From Chitinophaga sp. GbtcB8 (GTDB lineage: Bacteria; Bacteroidota; Bacteroidia; Chitinophagales; Chitinophagaceae), in NCBI RefSeq assembly GCF_019091455.1, contig NZ_JAGXJN010000020.1:17623-81622 (forward strand): a stretch of DNA of 64,000 nt, written 5' to 3'. How positions within the stretch are numbered: the first letter of the stretch is position 1; every line of letters begins with the position of its first letter. The notes below the pieces were generated by a model that worked only from the letters and a program-made list of their open reading frames with translations, was not told the DNA's origin and did no database searches. Of the stretch, positions 33,876-44,000 are shown piece by piece. The translations under genes and the position numbers were made by a program.

Positions 33876-34241
33876 ATGGCCTGGATCTATCTTTTGATTG
33901 CATCGGTTTTTGAAATTGCCTGGACCTTCTCCCTGAAGTTCCTTGACTTTAAGAAGATCGGCGCTATCCGCTGGCTGGCATTTTTCAGCAGCCGGGAAAA
34001 CCTGCTATTGTTAACGCCGCTGTTGGGATATATTGTTTTTGGCCTGGCCAATGTGTTCTTTTTTTCGCTTTCCATAAAACAGATCCCCACATCCACTGCA
34101 CTGGCTGTATGGATGGGCGTAGCGCTGATAGGCGTAAAGCTGATAGACGTTGCGCTCTTTAAAGAGCCCTGGCAGCCTACGCAGCTTATTTACCTGGCGC
34201 TGATAGTAGCAGGTATTGTTGGGTTAAAACGGGGAGTGTAA
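33876..34241 (+). CDS. SMR-family small membrane transporter (SugE-like)
   Basis: 121 residues from ATG 33876 (MAWIYLLIASVFEIAWTFSLKFLD); a longer frame overlaps the previous gene. Four hydrophobic segments and an early glutamate in TM1 (FEIAWTFSLK) match small multidrug resistance proteins of the guanidinium-exporter/SugE branch. There is an insert of charged residues after TM1 (DFKKIGAIRWLAFFSSREN). It follows the hydroxylase by 8 bp and is the last rightward gene before the convergent ECF sigma, overlapping it by 18 bp. Confidence 0.75.
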   Translation: MAWIYLLIASVFEIAWTFSLKFLDFKKIGAIRWLAFFSSRENLLLLTPLLGYIVFGLANVFFFSLSIKQIPTSTALAVWMGVALIGVKLIDVALFKEPWQPTQLIYLALIVAGIVGLKRGV

Positions 34242-34817
34242 AATAAAATCACCGATGGCAGCTGCCAGCAGGAATTGCGGGTAAGCAATGCGCAGCACTT
34301 TTAATGCCAGCGTTATCTGGTTCTCCACCGTACGTTTTGAAATATGCAGCCGGTCGGCTATTTCCTGGTTGCTTAAATGGTTAATGCGGCTTAACCAGAA
34401 AATTTCCTGGCAGCGCCGTGGCAGATCTTTCAGCAGCTGCGCCAGCTGTCCTTCCATGTTCTCATACACCAGTTTTTCCGGCGCAAAATTATAAACCACC
34501 GGCGTGTTTAATTCGGAAAACTGGTCCAGGTATTCCACACAGTTTATTTTTGCCGCTTTTAAGTATTTATATACATGGTAGCGTGCAGTAGCTTGTATGT
34601 AATGCTGAAAGTTCTCTATTTTGCTGGATTTGCGTTTTTCCCAGAGCGATATAAATACATCGTGCGTAATTTCTTCGGCAGCAGCTTCGTCTTTTAAATA
34701 GTACCTGGCAGTGGTATATAATTTTTTCCAATAGCGGTCATATAGCAGCGCAAAGGCTCTACTGTTATCAGAGACAACACCCTCCCATAATTCATGGTCA
34801 GAGAAATCGTTATTCAT
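34224..34817 (-). CDS. ECF sigma factor (FecI-like) of PUL 1
   Basis: 197 residues. Sigma-2 lies near 15-85 (YDRYWKKLYTTARYYLKDEAAAEEITHDVFISLWEKR) and sigma-4 near 125-185 (LPRRCQEIFWLSRINHLSNQEIADRLHISKRTVENQI). It is divergent from fecR, whose product should hold it inactive until SusC binds ligand. No short promoter consensus was recognised in the 122-bp gap shared with fecR. Confidence 0.9.
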   Translation of the reverse strand: MNNDFSDHELWEGVVSDNSRAFALLYDRYWKKLYTTARYYLKDEAAAEEITHDVFISLWEKRKSSKIENFQHYIQATARYHVYKYLKAAKINCVEYLDQFSELNTPVVYNFAPEKLVYENMEGQLAQLLKDLPRRCQEIFWLSRINHLSNQEIADRLHISKRTVENQITLALKVLRIAYPQFLLAAAIGDFILHSPF

Positions 34818-34939
34818 AATGTGGTGCCATAAAAATAATAATAATCCATAAACCCGGAATATTTTCTAAAAAATTTTAAAAAGTATGTGTGTGCCGGTTC
34901 TGTTTTACACACTATATATATACACCTCCCCTCCACCTT

Positions 34940-36076
34940 ATGACGCCAGAAGAATATATATCGTTATACGAGAAGTACCGGAACGGATCCTGCACGCCCG
35001 AAGAAACTGCGCAGCTTATGCAGCACCGGGATAATTTTCATTTGCTGGAAGAGGAGGATGTTACGGTGGACGAGCAGCTAAAAGGCCGTATTTACAATAA
35101 AATAATGCAAACCACCAATGGTGGGAAAACTGTCCGTCTTGCAGGCTGGTGGCGGGCTGCCGCCGCAGTGCTGCTGCTGGTGCTGGGTTTAGGCGTCCTG
35201 TTTACGAAGAACAATACTAAAAAGCAGCTGGCCGTAAAAGAAAATAAAACGCCGGCAGCAGCATCCAAACCTATTAAACCCGGTACCAATACCGCCACCC
35301 TTACACTGGCAGATGGTTCTGTAATAACACTGAATGATGCACCTGAAGGGGTAGTAGCGCAAACCGGCAGCACAGCCATCACAAAAGCAAAAGGCCTGCT
35401 TTCCTATACCGCTAACAGCAATGGGGTGGCAAATGAAAATGCCCTGAACACCATGCATGTGCCCAGGGGCGGGCAATACGCCGTAACCCTCTCAGATGGC
35501 ACTCGGGTATGGCTGAACAGCGGATCATCACTTACCTACCCCGAAGTATTTACCGGGGCAGAACGTAAAGTGGTGTTAAGCGGGGAAGCCTATTTTGAGG
35601 TAAGTAAAAATGAGCAGCAGCCTTTTATTGTACACACCGACCGGGCAGATGTGCATGTACTGGGCACACACTTTAATATTAGCGCCTATAATGATGAAGG
35701 CGTACTAAAAACCACCTTGCTGGAAGGGGCTGTGCGTTTATCCGCTGCTACAACTTCCGTACTGCTGGCGCCCGGTGAGCAGGGCCTTATTACCGGATCG
35801 CGCCCGGGCATTGAAAAAAAGCGCGTGAATGTAAACCAGGAAATAGCCTGGAAAGCCGGTTACTTTGTTTTCAGGAATAACACTATCGGGGATATTATGC
35901 GGCAGATCAGCCGCTGGTATGATGTAGAAATAACATACAGGGGAGGGCTGCCAACAGGAACATTTGGCGGTACCTATTCAAAAGGAAAAGATCTGCCGGA
36001 GCTATTGAATGGCCTTGAGCTTACCGGGCTGGTACATTTTAAGATAGAAGGAAGGAACGTCATCGTTATGCCATAA
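34940..36076 (+). CDS. FecR-type anti-sigma factor of PUL 1
   Basis: 378 residues from ATG 34940 (MTPEEYISLYEKY). A cytoplasmic anti-sigma N-terminus (about 1-70), one membrane helix near 75-92 (AAAAVLLLVLGLGVLF), then a periplasmic FecR domain: VPRGGQYAVTLSDGTRVWLNSGSSLTYPEVF near 172-202 and a C-terminal DUF4974-like part (IMRQISRWYDVEITYRGG). It passes the signal from the STN-bearing SusC to the divergent sigma factor. It lies 65 bp upstream of that SusC gene. Confidence 0.92.
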   Translation: MTPEEYISLYEKYRNGSCTPEETAQLMQHRDNFHLLEEEDVTVDEQLKGRIYNKIMQTTNGGKTVRLAGWWRAAAAVLLLVLGLGVLFTKNNTKKQLAVKENKTPAAASKPIKPGTNTATLTLADGSVITLNDAPEGVVAQTGSTAITKAKGLLSYTANSNGVANENALNTMHVPRGGQYAVTLSDGTRVWLNSGSSLTYPEVFTGAERKVVLSGEAYFEVSKNEQQPFIVHTDRADVHVLGTHFNISAYNDEGVLKTTLLEGAVRLSAATTSVLLAPGEQGLITGSRPGIEKKRVNVNQEIAWKAGYFVFRNNTIGDIMRQISRWYDVEITYRGGLPTGTFGGTYSKGKDLPELLNGLELTGLVHFKIEGRNVIVMP

Positions 36077-36141
36077 CACGTCATTGCTGCACTATTAAAA
36101 TTGTCTGTGATACAAAAACTTTAATTAAACCTGACATTCAC

Positions 36142-39100
36142 ATGTATAGAAATTTTACTGAACAAATGTTCGGGAGGCCACGTCATGCCCTTGCCAGATA
36201 CAGGCGCATCCTGCAATTCAGCTGTATCTTATTACTTACAACCGCCTTGCAGTTAGGCGCACGCACTTATGCGCAAAGAGTGAACATTGAAGTGCGCGAA
36301 GCATCGCTGGAAGATGTGCTGTACACCATTCAGCAACAAACAGGTTATGATTTTTTGTACAGCACACAGCTCATCCGGGCAGCCGCACCAGTGTCGCTTT
36401 CATTGAAGAACATGGAGGTTACAGAAGCGCTGAAGATCATTTTTGATAAGCAGCCCCTGGATTATATCATCAATAAAAAGACCGTAACACTTAAGAATAA
36501 GCCGGCCCTGCCGCCTGTTGTTTTCACGGTTCACGGTACTGTAACCGATAATAAGGGCGTACCCTTGCAAGGTGTTAGCATACAGCTGAAAGGCACTACC
36601 ACCGGCACGGCCAGCCTGGCAGACGGCACCTATAGCCTGAACCTGCCCGACGCTAACGGTACACTTACCTTTGGTTTCATAGGTTTTGCAAAACAGGAGA
36701 TAGCCGTGAATGGAAAAAACCTGATCAATGTAATGCTGCTGGAAGATGACCGTAAGCTAACAGAAGTAGTAGTAACCGGTTATACCACCCAAAGCCGGCA
36801 TACCTTAACCAGCGCCATTGCCACCATCAATGGCGAGGACCTTACCAAAAGGGTAGCCACAGATGCCACCTCCCTGCTGCAAGGGCAGCTACCCGGCCTT
36901 TCAGTAGTGCAGAACTCTGCGGAGCCAGGTAATGAAACCATACAATTACGTATAAGAGGTGTGGGTACTTTCAGCGGTGCAGGAAATAACCCGCTGGTGA
37001 TAGTGGATGGCGTGCCGGGGAATTTGAGCGCGCTTAATCCCAACGACATTGAATCCGTAAACGTGCTGAAAGATGCATCAGCCGCCGCTATCTATGGATC
37101 ACAGGGCGCCAACGGCGTAATAGTGGTGAAATCTAAAAAAGGTAACCCGGGGAAATTTACGCTATCCTACAATTACAATATTGGTTTTGCAAAAGCCACC
37201 CGTCTGCCAAAGCTCATTACCAATTCAGCTACGTATATGACGCTGCTGAATGAAGCAGAAGCCAATTCCGGCAATGCGCCTATTTATACGGATGAACAAA
37301 TAGCGCTGTACCAGAATGCAACCGACCGTGTAAAGTACCCCAACCACGACTGGCTGAAAGATATGTTCAGCACTGCAACCGTACAGAACCACTATCTTAA
37401 TTTAAGCGGTGGTACTGAGAAAACCACCTATAGCCTGGGCATGGGGTTTACGAACCAGCCGGGAACGATGAGAGGTTTTGAATATAAGAAGTACACCGTT
37501 GCCCTGGGCTTAACATCCAGGGTGCATAAGCGCGTAACGCTGGGCACTAATATACAGGCGCGGTATGGCGACAGACAATTTCCCTACAACAATGCCACTG
37601 ACCTGTATATCTCCACCCTGGCGCAGTCGCCTTTATACCCGGCACAAACAGCAGACGGCTTGTGGATCACCAAGGCATATGACCGGGAGCTGGGTAATAA
37701 GAATCCCGTGCTGGCATCTACTTTAAGAACCAGTAATCCTGATTACTACGGGCAGGGAAATATTTCCATTGATGTAGATGTGGCAGAAGGTTTGAAGTGG
37801 GAGAACCGCGCCGGTATTAACTTTGAGTACTACAAAATGAAAACCTTCCGTCCGGTGATCCCTGTGTACCTGTACAGCGATCTTTCCTATAGCCGTAATG
37901 CCGATGTGGGTACGCCGGGCCTTGCGATGGATCATCATGATGAAACGCATTCCACCATCTACAGCCAGCTGAATTACCATAAGCTGTTCGGCAGCCATGA
38001 CCTTACGGTTTTAGCCGGTGTGCAGCAGGAAACAGATAATAAAAGCTATATGGATGCCAACCGCATTGGCTATCCCACCAACCAGCTCACAGAACTGAAT
38101 GCCGGTGCAGTAAGCGGGCAAACAAATGGAGGCACCTCTGAAGAATGGGTGATCCATTCACTATATGGCAACATGAACTATAATTTTAAAGATAAATACC
38201 TGCTGGGTGTAAGCCTGCGCTACGACGGTACTTCCCGTTTACCTGCAGATAGCCGCTGGGGTTTGTACCAGTCTTTTTCAGGCGGATGGCGTATTTCCAA
38301 AGAAAGCTTTCTTGCAAATGTTAAATGGCTGAATGATCTGAAGATCCGCGCATCCTGGGGCCGCCTGGGCAACCAGAACATAGGCACCTATCCTTACCAG
38401 TCAACCCTGGCGCAAACAAATTATGCCTATGCAAGCGGTATCCTTTCCGGTTTTATACCCAATATGCTGGTAGATCCTAACCTGACCTGGGAAACCACAC
38501 GCATGACAGATATAGGTGTGGACATGACTGCCTTTAATAACCGGCTGAACTTCACCTTTGACTGGTTCTCCAAATATACCTACGATATTTTAAGGCAGTC
38601 GCAGGTACCACAGGCGCTGGGCGTAAGCGCGCCAATTGTTAACAATGGCGCGGTAAGCAATAAGGGCGTTGAGTTTGGCGTACGTTACCAGGATAAGCTT
38701 AGCAAAAAGTTCAGCTATTATGCAGCTGCCAATCTCCAGGTGTACCGTAACAAGCTGGCATCCTTTGGCGCTGATGAAATTGGCGGGCCTGACGGGCAAA
38801 CGATTATGCGTAACGGTTATCCCATTAACTCCTTCTACCTGCAAACCATGGATGGCATTTTCCAGAGCCAGGCAGAGATTGACAAATCCCCTGACCAGTC
38901 ATCCCTGGGCGGTGTGCCTACCCCCGGTGATATTAAGTACAAGGATGTGAATGGAGATGGAAGAGTGGATGCTAATGACCGCTCTGTATTTGAAGGCCAA
39001 TATCCAAAGTTTGAATACTCCTATACCATGGGCGCCAATTGGGGGAATTTTGATGCCAGCATACAGCTGTATGGTTCATACGGCAATAAGCTGTACCTGT

Positions 39101-39504
39101 ATAAATGGGGTGTAGATCCTTTTGCGCAGGGCGCTATGCCAACCACCGACTGGCTGGACCGCTGGACACCGGAAAACCCGTCGGCCACCAAACCCAAGAT
39201 CTACATGGGTTTTTACGGGTATCCTAAAATAACCAATGTACCTTCTTCCTATTACCTGTTTAATGCCAGCTTTATGCGCATCAAGAATTTACAGGTAGGA
39301 TACACTTTGCCACAGTCACTGGTAAAAGGCATAAGAATGATCCGCGTGTATGCTGCTGTTGACAACCTGGCGCTTTTTACGCCGTTGAAAATAGCAACGG
39401 ATCCTGAAAGGCTCGACATCAATAATAAACCGGATGCATGGTATGGCTTTGCCAACTACCCGCAAAACCGCACTTTCACCTTAGGGGCATCTGTTCAATT
39501 CTAA
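36142..39504 (+). CDS. SusC-type TonB-dependent transporter with STN signalling domain, PUL 1
   Basis: 1120 residues. Signal sequence, then an STN domain near 50-118 (VNIEVREASLEDVLYTIQQQTGYDFLY and following), a carboxypeptidase-regulatory-like beta-sandwich near 130-205 (HGTVTDNKGVPLQGVSIQLKG), the plug with a SusC-type NAAIYGSQGANGVIVV-like stretch, and a 22-strand barrel ending in TLGASVQF. The STN domain is what allows ligand binding to be relayed to FecR and the ECF sigma beside it. Imports oligosaccharide with the SusD partner that follows directly. Confidence 0.95.
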   Translation: MYRNFTEQMFGRPRHALARYRRILQFSCILLLTTALQLGARTYAQRVNIEVREASLEDVLYTIQQQTGYDFLYSTQLIRAAAPVSLSLKNMEVTEALKIIFDKQPLDYIINKKTVTLKNKPALPPVVFTVHGTVTDNKGVPLQGVSIQLKGTTTGTASLADGTYSLNLPDANGTLTFGFIGFAKQEIAVNGKNLINVMLLEDDRKLTEVVVTGYTTQSRHTLTSAIATINGEDLTKRVATDATSLLQGQLPGLSVVQNSAEPGNETIQLRIRGVGTFSGAGNNPLVIVDGVPGNLSALNPNDIESVNVLKDASAAAIYGSQGANGVIVVKSKKGNPGKFTLSYNYNIGFAKATRLPKLITNSATYMTLLNEAEANSGNAPIYTDEQIALYQNATDRVKYPNHDWLKDMFSTATVQNHYLNLSGGTEKTTYSLGMGFTNQPGTMRGFEYKKYTVALGLTSRVHKRVTLGTNIQARYGDRQFPYNNATDLYISTLAQSPLYPAQTADGLWITKAYDRELGNKNPVLASTLRTSNPDYYGQGNISIDVDVAEGLKWENRAGINFEYYKMKTFRPVIPVYLYSDLSYSRNADVGTPGLAMDHHDETHSTIYSQLNYHKLFGSHDLTVLAGVQQETDNKSYMDANRIGYPTNQLTELNAGAVSGQTNGGTSEEWVIHSLYGNMNYNFKDKYLLGVSLRYDGTSRLPADSRWGLYQSFSGGWRISKESFLANVKWLNDLKIRASWGRLGNQNIGTYPYQSTLAQTNYAYASGILSGFIPNMLVDPNLTWETTRMTDIGVDMTAFNNRLNFTFDWFSKYTYDILRQSQVPQALGVSAPIVNNGAVSNKGVEFGVRYQDKLSKKFSYYAAANLQVYRNKLASFGADEIGGPDGQTIMRNGYPINSFYLQTMDGIFQSQAEIDKSPDQSSLGGVPTPGDIKYKDVNGDGRVDANDRSVFEGQYPKFEYSYTMGANWGNFDASIQLYGSYGNKLYLYKWGVDPFAQGAMPTTDWLDRWTPENPSATKPKIYMGFYGYPKITNVPSSYYLFNASFMRIKNLQVGYTLPQSLVKGIRMIRVYAAVDNLALFTPLKIATDPERLDINNKPDAWYGFANYPQNRTFTLGASVQF

Positions 39505-39518
39505 TAAGCATAAAGTAT

Positions 39519-41003
39519 ATGAAAAGATATTACCACTTTATTCTGATAACAGCAGTTTTTTTCACCGCCTGTAAAAAGCTGGATGTTACACCGCCGGATA
39601 AACTATCAACCGGCATCTTCTGGAAAACATCCGGGGATGCGGATCTGGCGCTTACCGGATTATATTCCACGTTAACAGCGGCCAATGGTCAGATCACCGC
39701 TTATGCGCCCATGTGGTGGGAGAACTTTAGTGATAACTCCTACAGTCAGAACAACCAGGGTGGCGCGCAGCAATCGCTAATAGCAGGCTTAACACCAACC
39801 ATTGGAGGTTTTCCAACCTCTAATGACCAGAGCCTGTACATTACCTCCTACAAGGGCATTGCAGCTGCCAACAGTTTTTTAGCAAATGTTGGTAAGGTGC
39901 TGGAAGGCGATAAGCTGAACCAGTATAAAGGAGAAGCATCCTTTTTGCGGGCCTTTCACTATTTTATGTTAGCGCAAACTTACGGCAATGTGCCCTTGCT
40001 AACAGATGATCCGCTGACGCTTGACTTCAAGACCAAGGTAACCAAATCGCCGCGGGCAGACATACTGAAGCTCGTTGAAAGCGACCTGGATGCAGCCATA
40101 GCCGGGTTGCCGGATGCCAAATACACCACCGGTCATGCAGTAAAAGCATCGGCCCAGGGGCTGAAGGTGCGCGTATTCATGTTTGAAAAGAAATACGCAG
40201 AAGCAGCCGTGCTGGCAAAAGCAATTATTGATGGCGGTTTGTTTTCGCTGAACAGCAATTATGCCGGCAACTTTTACAAACCGGATCAGCGCTCCAGCCC
40301 GGAGATCATGTTCTCCGTGCAGTTCCAGGCGCCTGCTGTGCCGCATGATTTTGCGATCACCACTGCTATTATTGGCGCAGGATACAAAGACCTGCAGGGC
40401 ACGCAAAATATGATCGATGAATATGAAGCCGGTGATGCCCGCAAAACCATGACCTTCTTTTTCCCCGGCGATACGCCTGCACAGGGCTGGCCTTATCCCG
40501 GTACAGTAGGTACTCCGGGCGTTAACAACTGGACCCGCGGATTTTACCCCGGCAAAAAATGGCTGGATCCCAAGAACGTTGATCCGCAGCCCGGCATGCT
40601 GGATGACCAGGATTATGTGTGGTTAAGGTATGCAGATGTAAAGCTGATGTATGCCGAAGCGCAGAATGAAACAGCAGGCCCTGACGCCAGTGTGTACCAG
40701 CAGGTAAATGAAGTGCGCGCAAGGCCCGGTGTGGCATTGGCCGCATTACCGGCAGGGCTTAACCAGGGGGATATGCGGGAAAGGATCCGGCATGAAAGGC
40801 GCGTGGAGTTTGCGCTGGAAGGCCTGCGCTATTTTGATCTGCGCAGGTGGGGCATTGCACAGCAGAAATTAAATGGTTTTGTGCAAAATCCCTTAACACC
40901 CAATATCAAAACCATTTACCGCCCGCAGTTCGATTACTGGCCCTTACCGCAGATAGAAGTAGACCGCAATGCGCCGGTGCTTATACAGAACGATAATTAT
41001 TGA
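39519..41003 (+). CDS. SusD-type surface glycan-binding lipoprotein, PUL 1
   Basis: 494 residues from ATG 39519 (MKRYYHFILITAVFFTACKKLD); a longer frame overlaps SusC and lacks a signal. The lipobox cysteine is at 18 (FFTAC). Family regions: a TPR-like helical core (GEASFLRAFHYFMLAQTYGNVPLLTDDP near 145-172) and the C-terminal RHERRVEFALEGLRYFDLRRWG near 424-445. It caps the SusC barrel and binds the glycan. An intrinsic terminator follows. Confidence 0.93.
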   Translation: MKRYYHFILITAVFFTACKKLDVTPPDKLSTGIFWKTSGDADLALTGLYSTLTAANGQITAYAPMWWENFSDNSYSQNNQGGAQQSLIAGLTPTIGGFPTSNDQSLYITSYKGIAAANSFLANVGKVLEGDKLNQYKGEASFLRAFHYFMLAQTYGNVPLLTDDPLTLDFKTKVTKSPRADILKLVESDLDAAIAGLPDAKYTTGHAVKASAQGLKVRVFMFEKKYAEAAVLAKAIIDGGLFSLNSNYAGNFYKPDQRSSPEIMFSVQFQAPAVPHDFAITTAIIGAGYKDLQGTQNMIDEYEAGDARKTMTFFFPGDTPAQGWPYPGTVGTPGVNNWTRGFYPGKKWLDPKNVDPQPGMLDDQDYVWLRYADVKLMYAEAQNETAGPDASVYQQVNEVRARPGVALAALPAGLNQGDMRERIRHERRVEFALEGLRYFDLRRWGIAQQKLNGFVQNPLTPNIKTIYRPQFDYWPLPQIEVDRNAPVLIQNDNY

Positions 41004-41029
41004 TCAGATAATTTTATATTTAGAGATTT

Positions 41030-41068
41030 GCTTCCCTGACCTGAAAAGCAGGGAAGCAGATCTTTTTT
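41030..41068 (+). terminator. Intrinsic terminator after SusD of PUL 1
   Basis: GCTTCCCTG (41030-41038) pairs with CAGGGAAGC (41049-41057), a 9-bp stem with a 10-base loop, then a run of six T (41063-41068). It lies before the fusion-enzyme gene at 41094, so it probably lowers rather than blocks expression of that gene, or that gene has its own promoter. Confidence 0.8.
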
Positions 41069-41093
41069 ATTTAACTAAACAGGATATTATACC

Positions 41094-44000
41094 ATGAGGC
41101 GCCGTTTGTTGTTGATGATATTATTGTTTTGCTGTGCAGCTGCCAATGCGCAAAGATCGCCGGACCTGCTTTTATGGGATCACAAGCCCGCCGCCACCTG
41201 GATGACGGAAGCCTATCCCATGGGCAACGGGCGCATAGGCGGTATGGTGTTTGGCGGGCTGGTTAAGGAACGCATCCAGTTCAATGAACTAAGCCTGTGG
41301 ACGGGCGATGAGCAGGAAACCGGCGCCTACCAGGCTTTTGGCGACCTGTATATAAACCTGAACAATGAAGATAGTACACAACCGGTGCCGGCTAATTACC
41401 GCCGTCAGCTGGACCTTGACAGGGCTGTGCAGCAAATAACCTACACGGCTCATGGCGTTGATTATAAGCGGGAATACTTTTGCAGTTTCCCTGAAAACGT
41501 AATGGTGCTGCGCTTTACCGCTGCTAAAAAAGGTATGTATAATGCCACCATCAAACTGCAGGATGCCCATAATGGTGTAATAACTGCTGCAGGCAAAACA
41601 TTAAGCATGGCCGGTAAGTTATCCAATGGCCTTGCTTACCAGGCAGGTGTTCAGATAATGGCCGGTAACGGTGCCGTATCAGTAGAAAAAGATGTGAAAG
41701 AAGGTTGGGTGTTACGTATTAAACACGCAGATGCATTTACGGTTTTATTATCAGCTGCCACAGATTACAGCAACAAACGTGAACAGCGCTGGCGGGGCGA
41801 AGCGCCGGGTATTAAGGTGCAGCACATACTGGCAGCTGCTTCCGCAAAAAATTATCCGCAGTTATTGCAAACGCATATCAGCGATTATCAGCGTCTGTTT
41901 GGTACGGTAGCATTAAACCTGCGGCCTGCTGCGGCTGCCACCGCTCAGCTACCCACTGCGCAAAGGCTTATCAATCATACCACCGGCGAAGATCATGGAC
42001 TGGAGGTCCTGCAGTTCCAGTATGGCCGGTACCTGCTTATCAGCTCATCCCGCAAAGGAGGCCTGCCGGCTAATTTGCAGGGCATGTGGAATGATAGTAA
42101 CAATCCGCCGTGGAGATGTGATTACCACTCCAACATTAACATACAAATGAATTACTGGCTGGCAGAACCGGCTAATCTGTCAGACTGCCATTTCCCTTAC
42201 CTGGATTACATTAACAGCATGCGCGAAGTGAAAAAGGAAAGCACTCAAAAGGAGTATCCCGGTGTGCGCGGCTGGACAGTTAAAACAGAGAACAACATTT
42301 TTGGTGGATCCAGCTTTTTGTGGAATACACCGGGCAGCGCATGGTATATGCAGGCGGTTTGGGAACATTATGCATTTACAAAAGATGAAAGTTATCTCCG
42401 CAGCTTCGCCTATCCGCTGTTAAAGGAGATCGTAAACTTTTGGGATGATCATTTAAAGCGCCGGACAGATGGTACGCTGGTAGCGCCTATGGGCTGGTCG
42501 CCGGAGCATGGCCCCACAGAAGATGGTGTAACCTACGACCAGGAAATTGTGTATGATCTTTTTACCAATTACATTACTGCCGCGGATGTGCTGGGCGTTG
42601 ACAAAACCTACCGGGAGCACGTAGCTGATATGCGGGAGCATCTCCTGAAACCAAAGATAGGCAGCTGGGGCCAGCTGCAGGAGTGGGAGACAGACCGCGA
42701 TGATCCGGCGGATAAACACCGCCATGCATCACACCTGTTTGCCCTGCATCCCGGCAAACAAATAAACATGCTTGAAACACCGGAGCTGGCAAAGGCAGCA
42801 AAGGTAAGCCTTGAAGCCCGGGGCGATGCATCCGCCGGCTGGTCAATGGCCTGGAAAATGAACTTCTGGGCGCGTTTGCAGGATGGAGATCATGCCTACA
42901 GGATATTGCGGAACTTCTTTAACCCGGTAGGGGGCAATGATGTGAACTATGATAAGGGCGGTGGTTTATACCCCAACCTTTTCTGCGCACATCCGCCGTT
43001 TCAGATAGATGGTAATTTTGGTTATGTGGCTGCGGTAGCAGAAATGCTGCTGCAAAGCCAAACCGGCGAAATACAATTATTACCTGCGCTGCCGCAGGCC
43101 TGGAACACAGGCCGTGTACAAGGATTACGCGCCAGGGGCAACTTTGAAATTGAAGATCTGCAATGGGAGAACGGGCAGGTAAAAAAGCTGGTAATAAGAT
43201 CCGGCTCCGGGGTGGAGTGTAAGTTAAGAGCACCGAATGTTTTGACTGCTGCCGGTATAGGGCCGGTAAATAATGGCGGCGCCGGTTTTCAGTATACTTT
43301 TCCTACGCAGGCGGGTAAACGTTATATTTTCACCGGTCATGTAACCCCAAAAGAGCGCCGGATTTCCCCGGGTAACACAACCTACTATATTCATCCCGGA
43401 AATGGCAATGATGCAAACAGCGGTGTTAATCCTGCACAGGCATGGAAAACATTTAACCACATTAATCAATTGATCCTGAAACCCGGCGATGTGGTGGAAG
43501 TGCTGGCTGCAGGCTCATTTAACGGATCATTGGTGTTAAGGGCAAAAGGTACGGCAAGGCAGCCGGTGAAAATAAAATTTGCCCCGGGCCGCTACGATTT
43601 TTTCCCGGACAGCGCATTTAAAAAAGCATTACACATTTCCAATACCAATGATCAGCCCTATGAACCCAAAGCCATGGCCCTGGTGTTTGACAGCTGTGAG
43701 CAGGTACAGGTAGATGCGCAGGGCGCAACCTGTATGCTCCGTGGTAAGATGATAGAAACTTTTGTTAACTACAGCAGCAATGTACACATCAACGGGCTCA
43801 CATATGATTACCAGCGGCCCACCGTTTCAGAGCTTACGGTTACAGAGGTAAGCAGTGATCATGCAGATGTGATCATTCATCCTGATTCAAAGTTCAGTAT
43901 ACAGGACAGTCTGCTCACCTGGATAGGCGAGGGCTGGTTTTACCGGCCCGGTACTTACTGGCAGGTATTTGATCCGGTTGCAAATGATCTTTCGCGCATG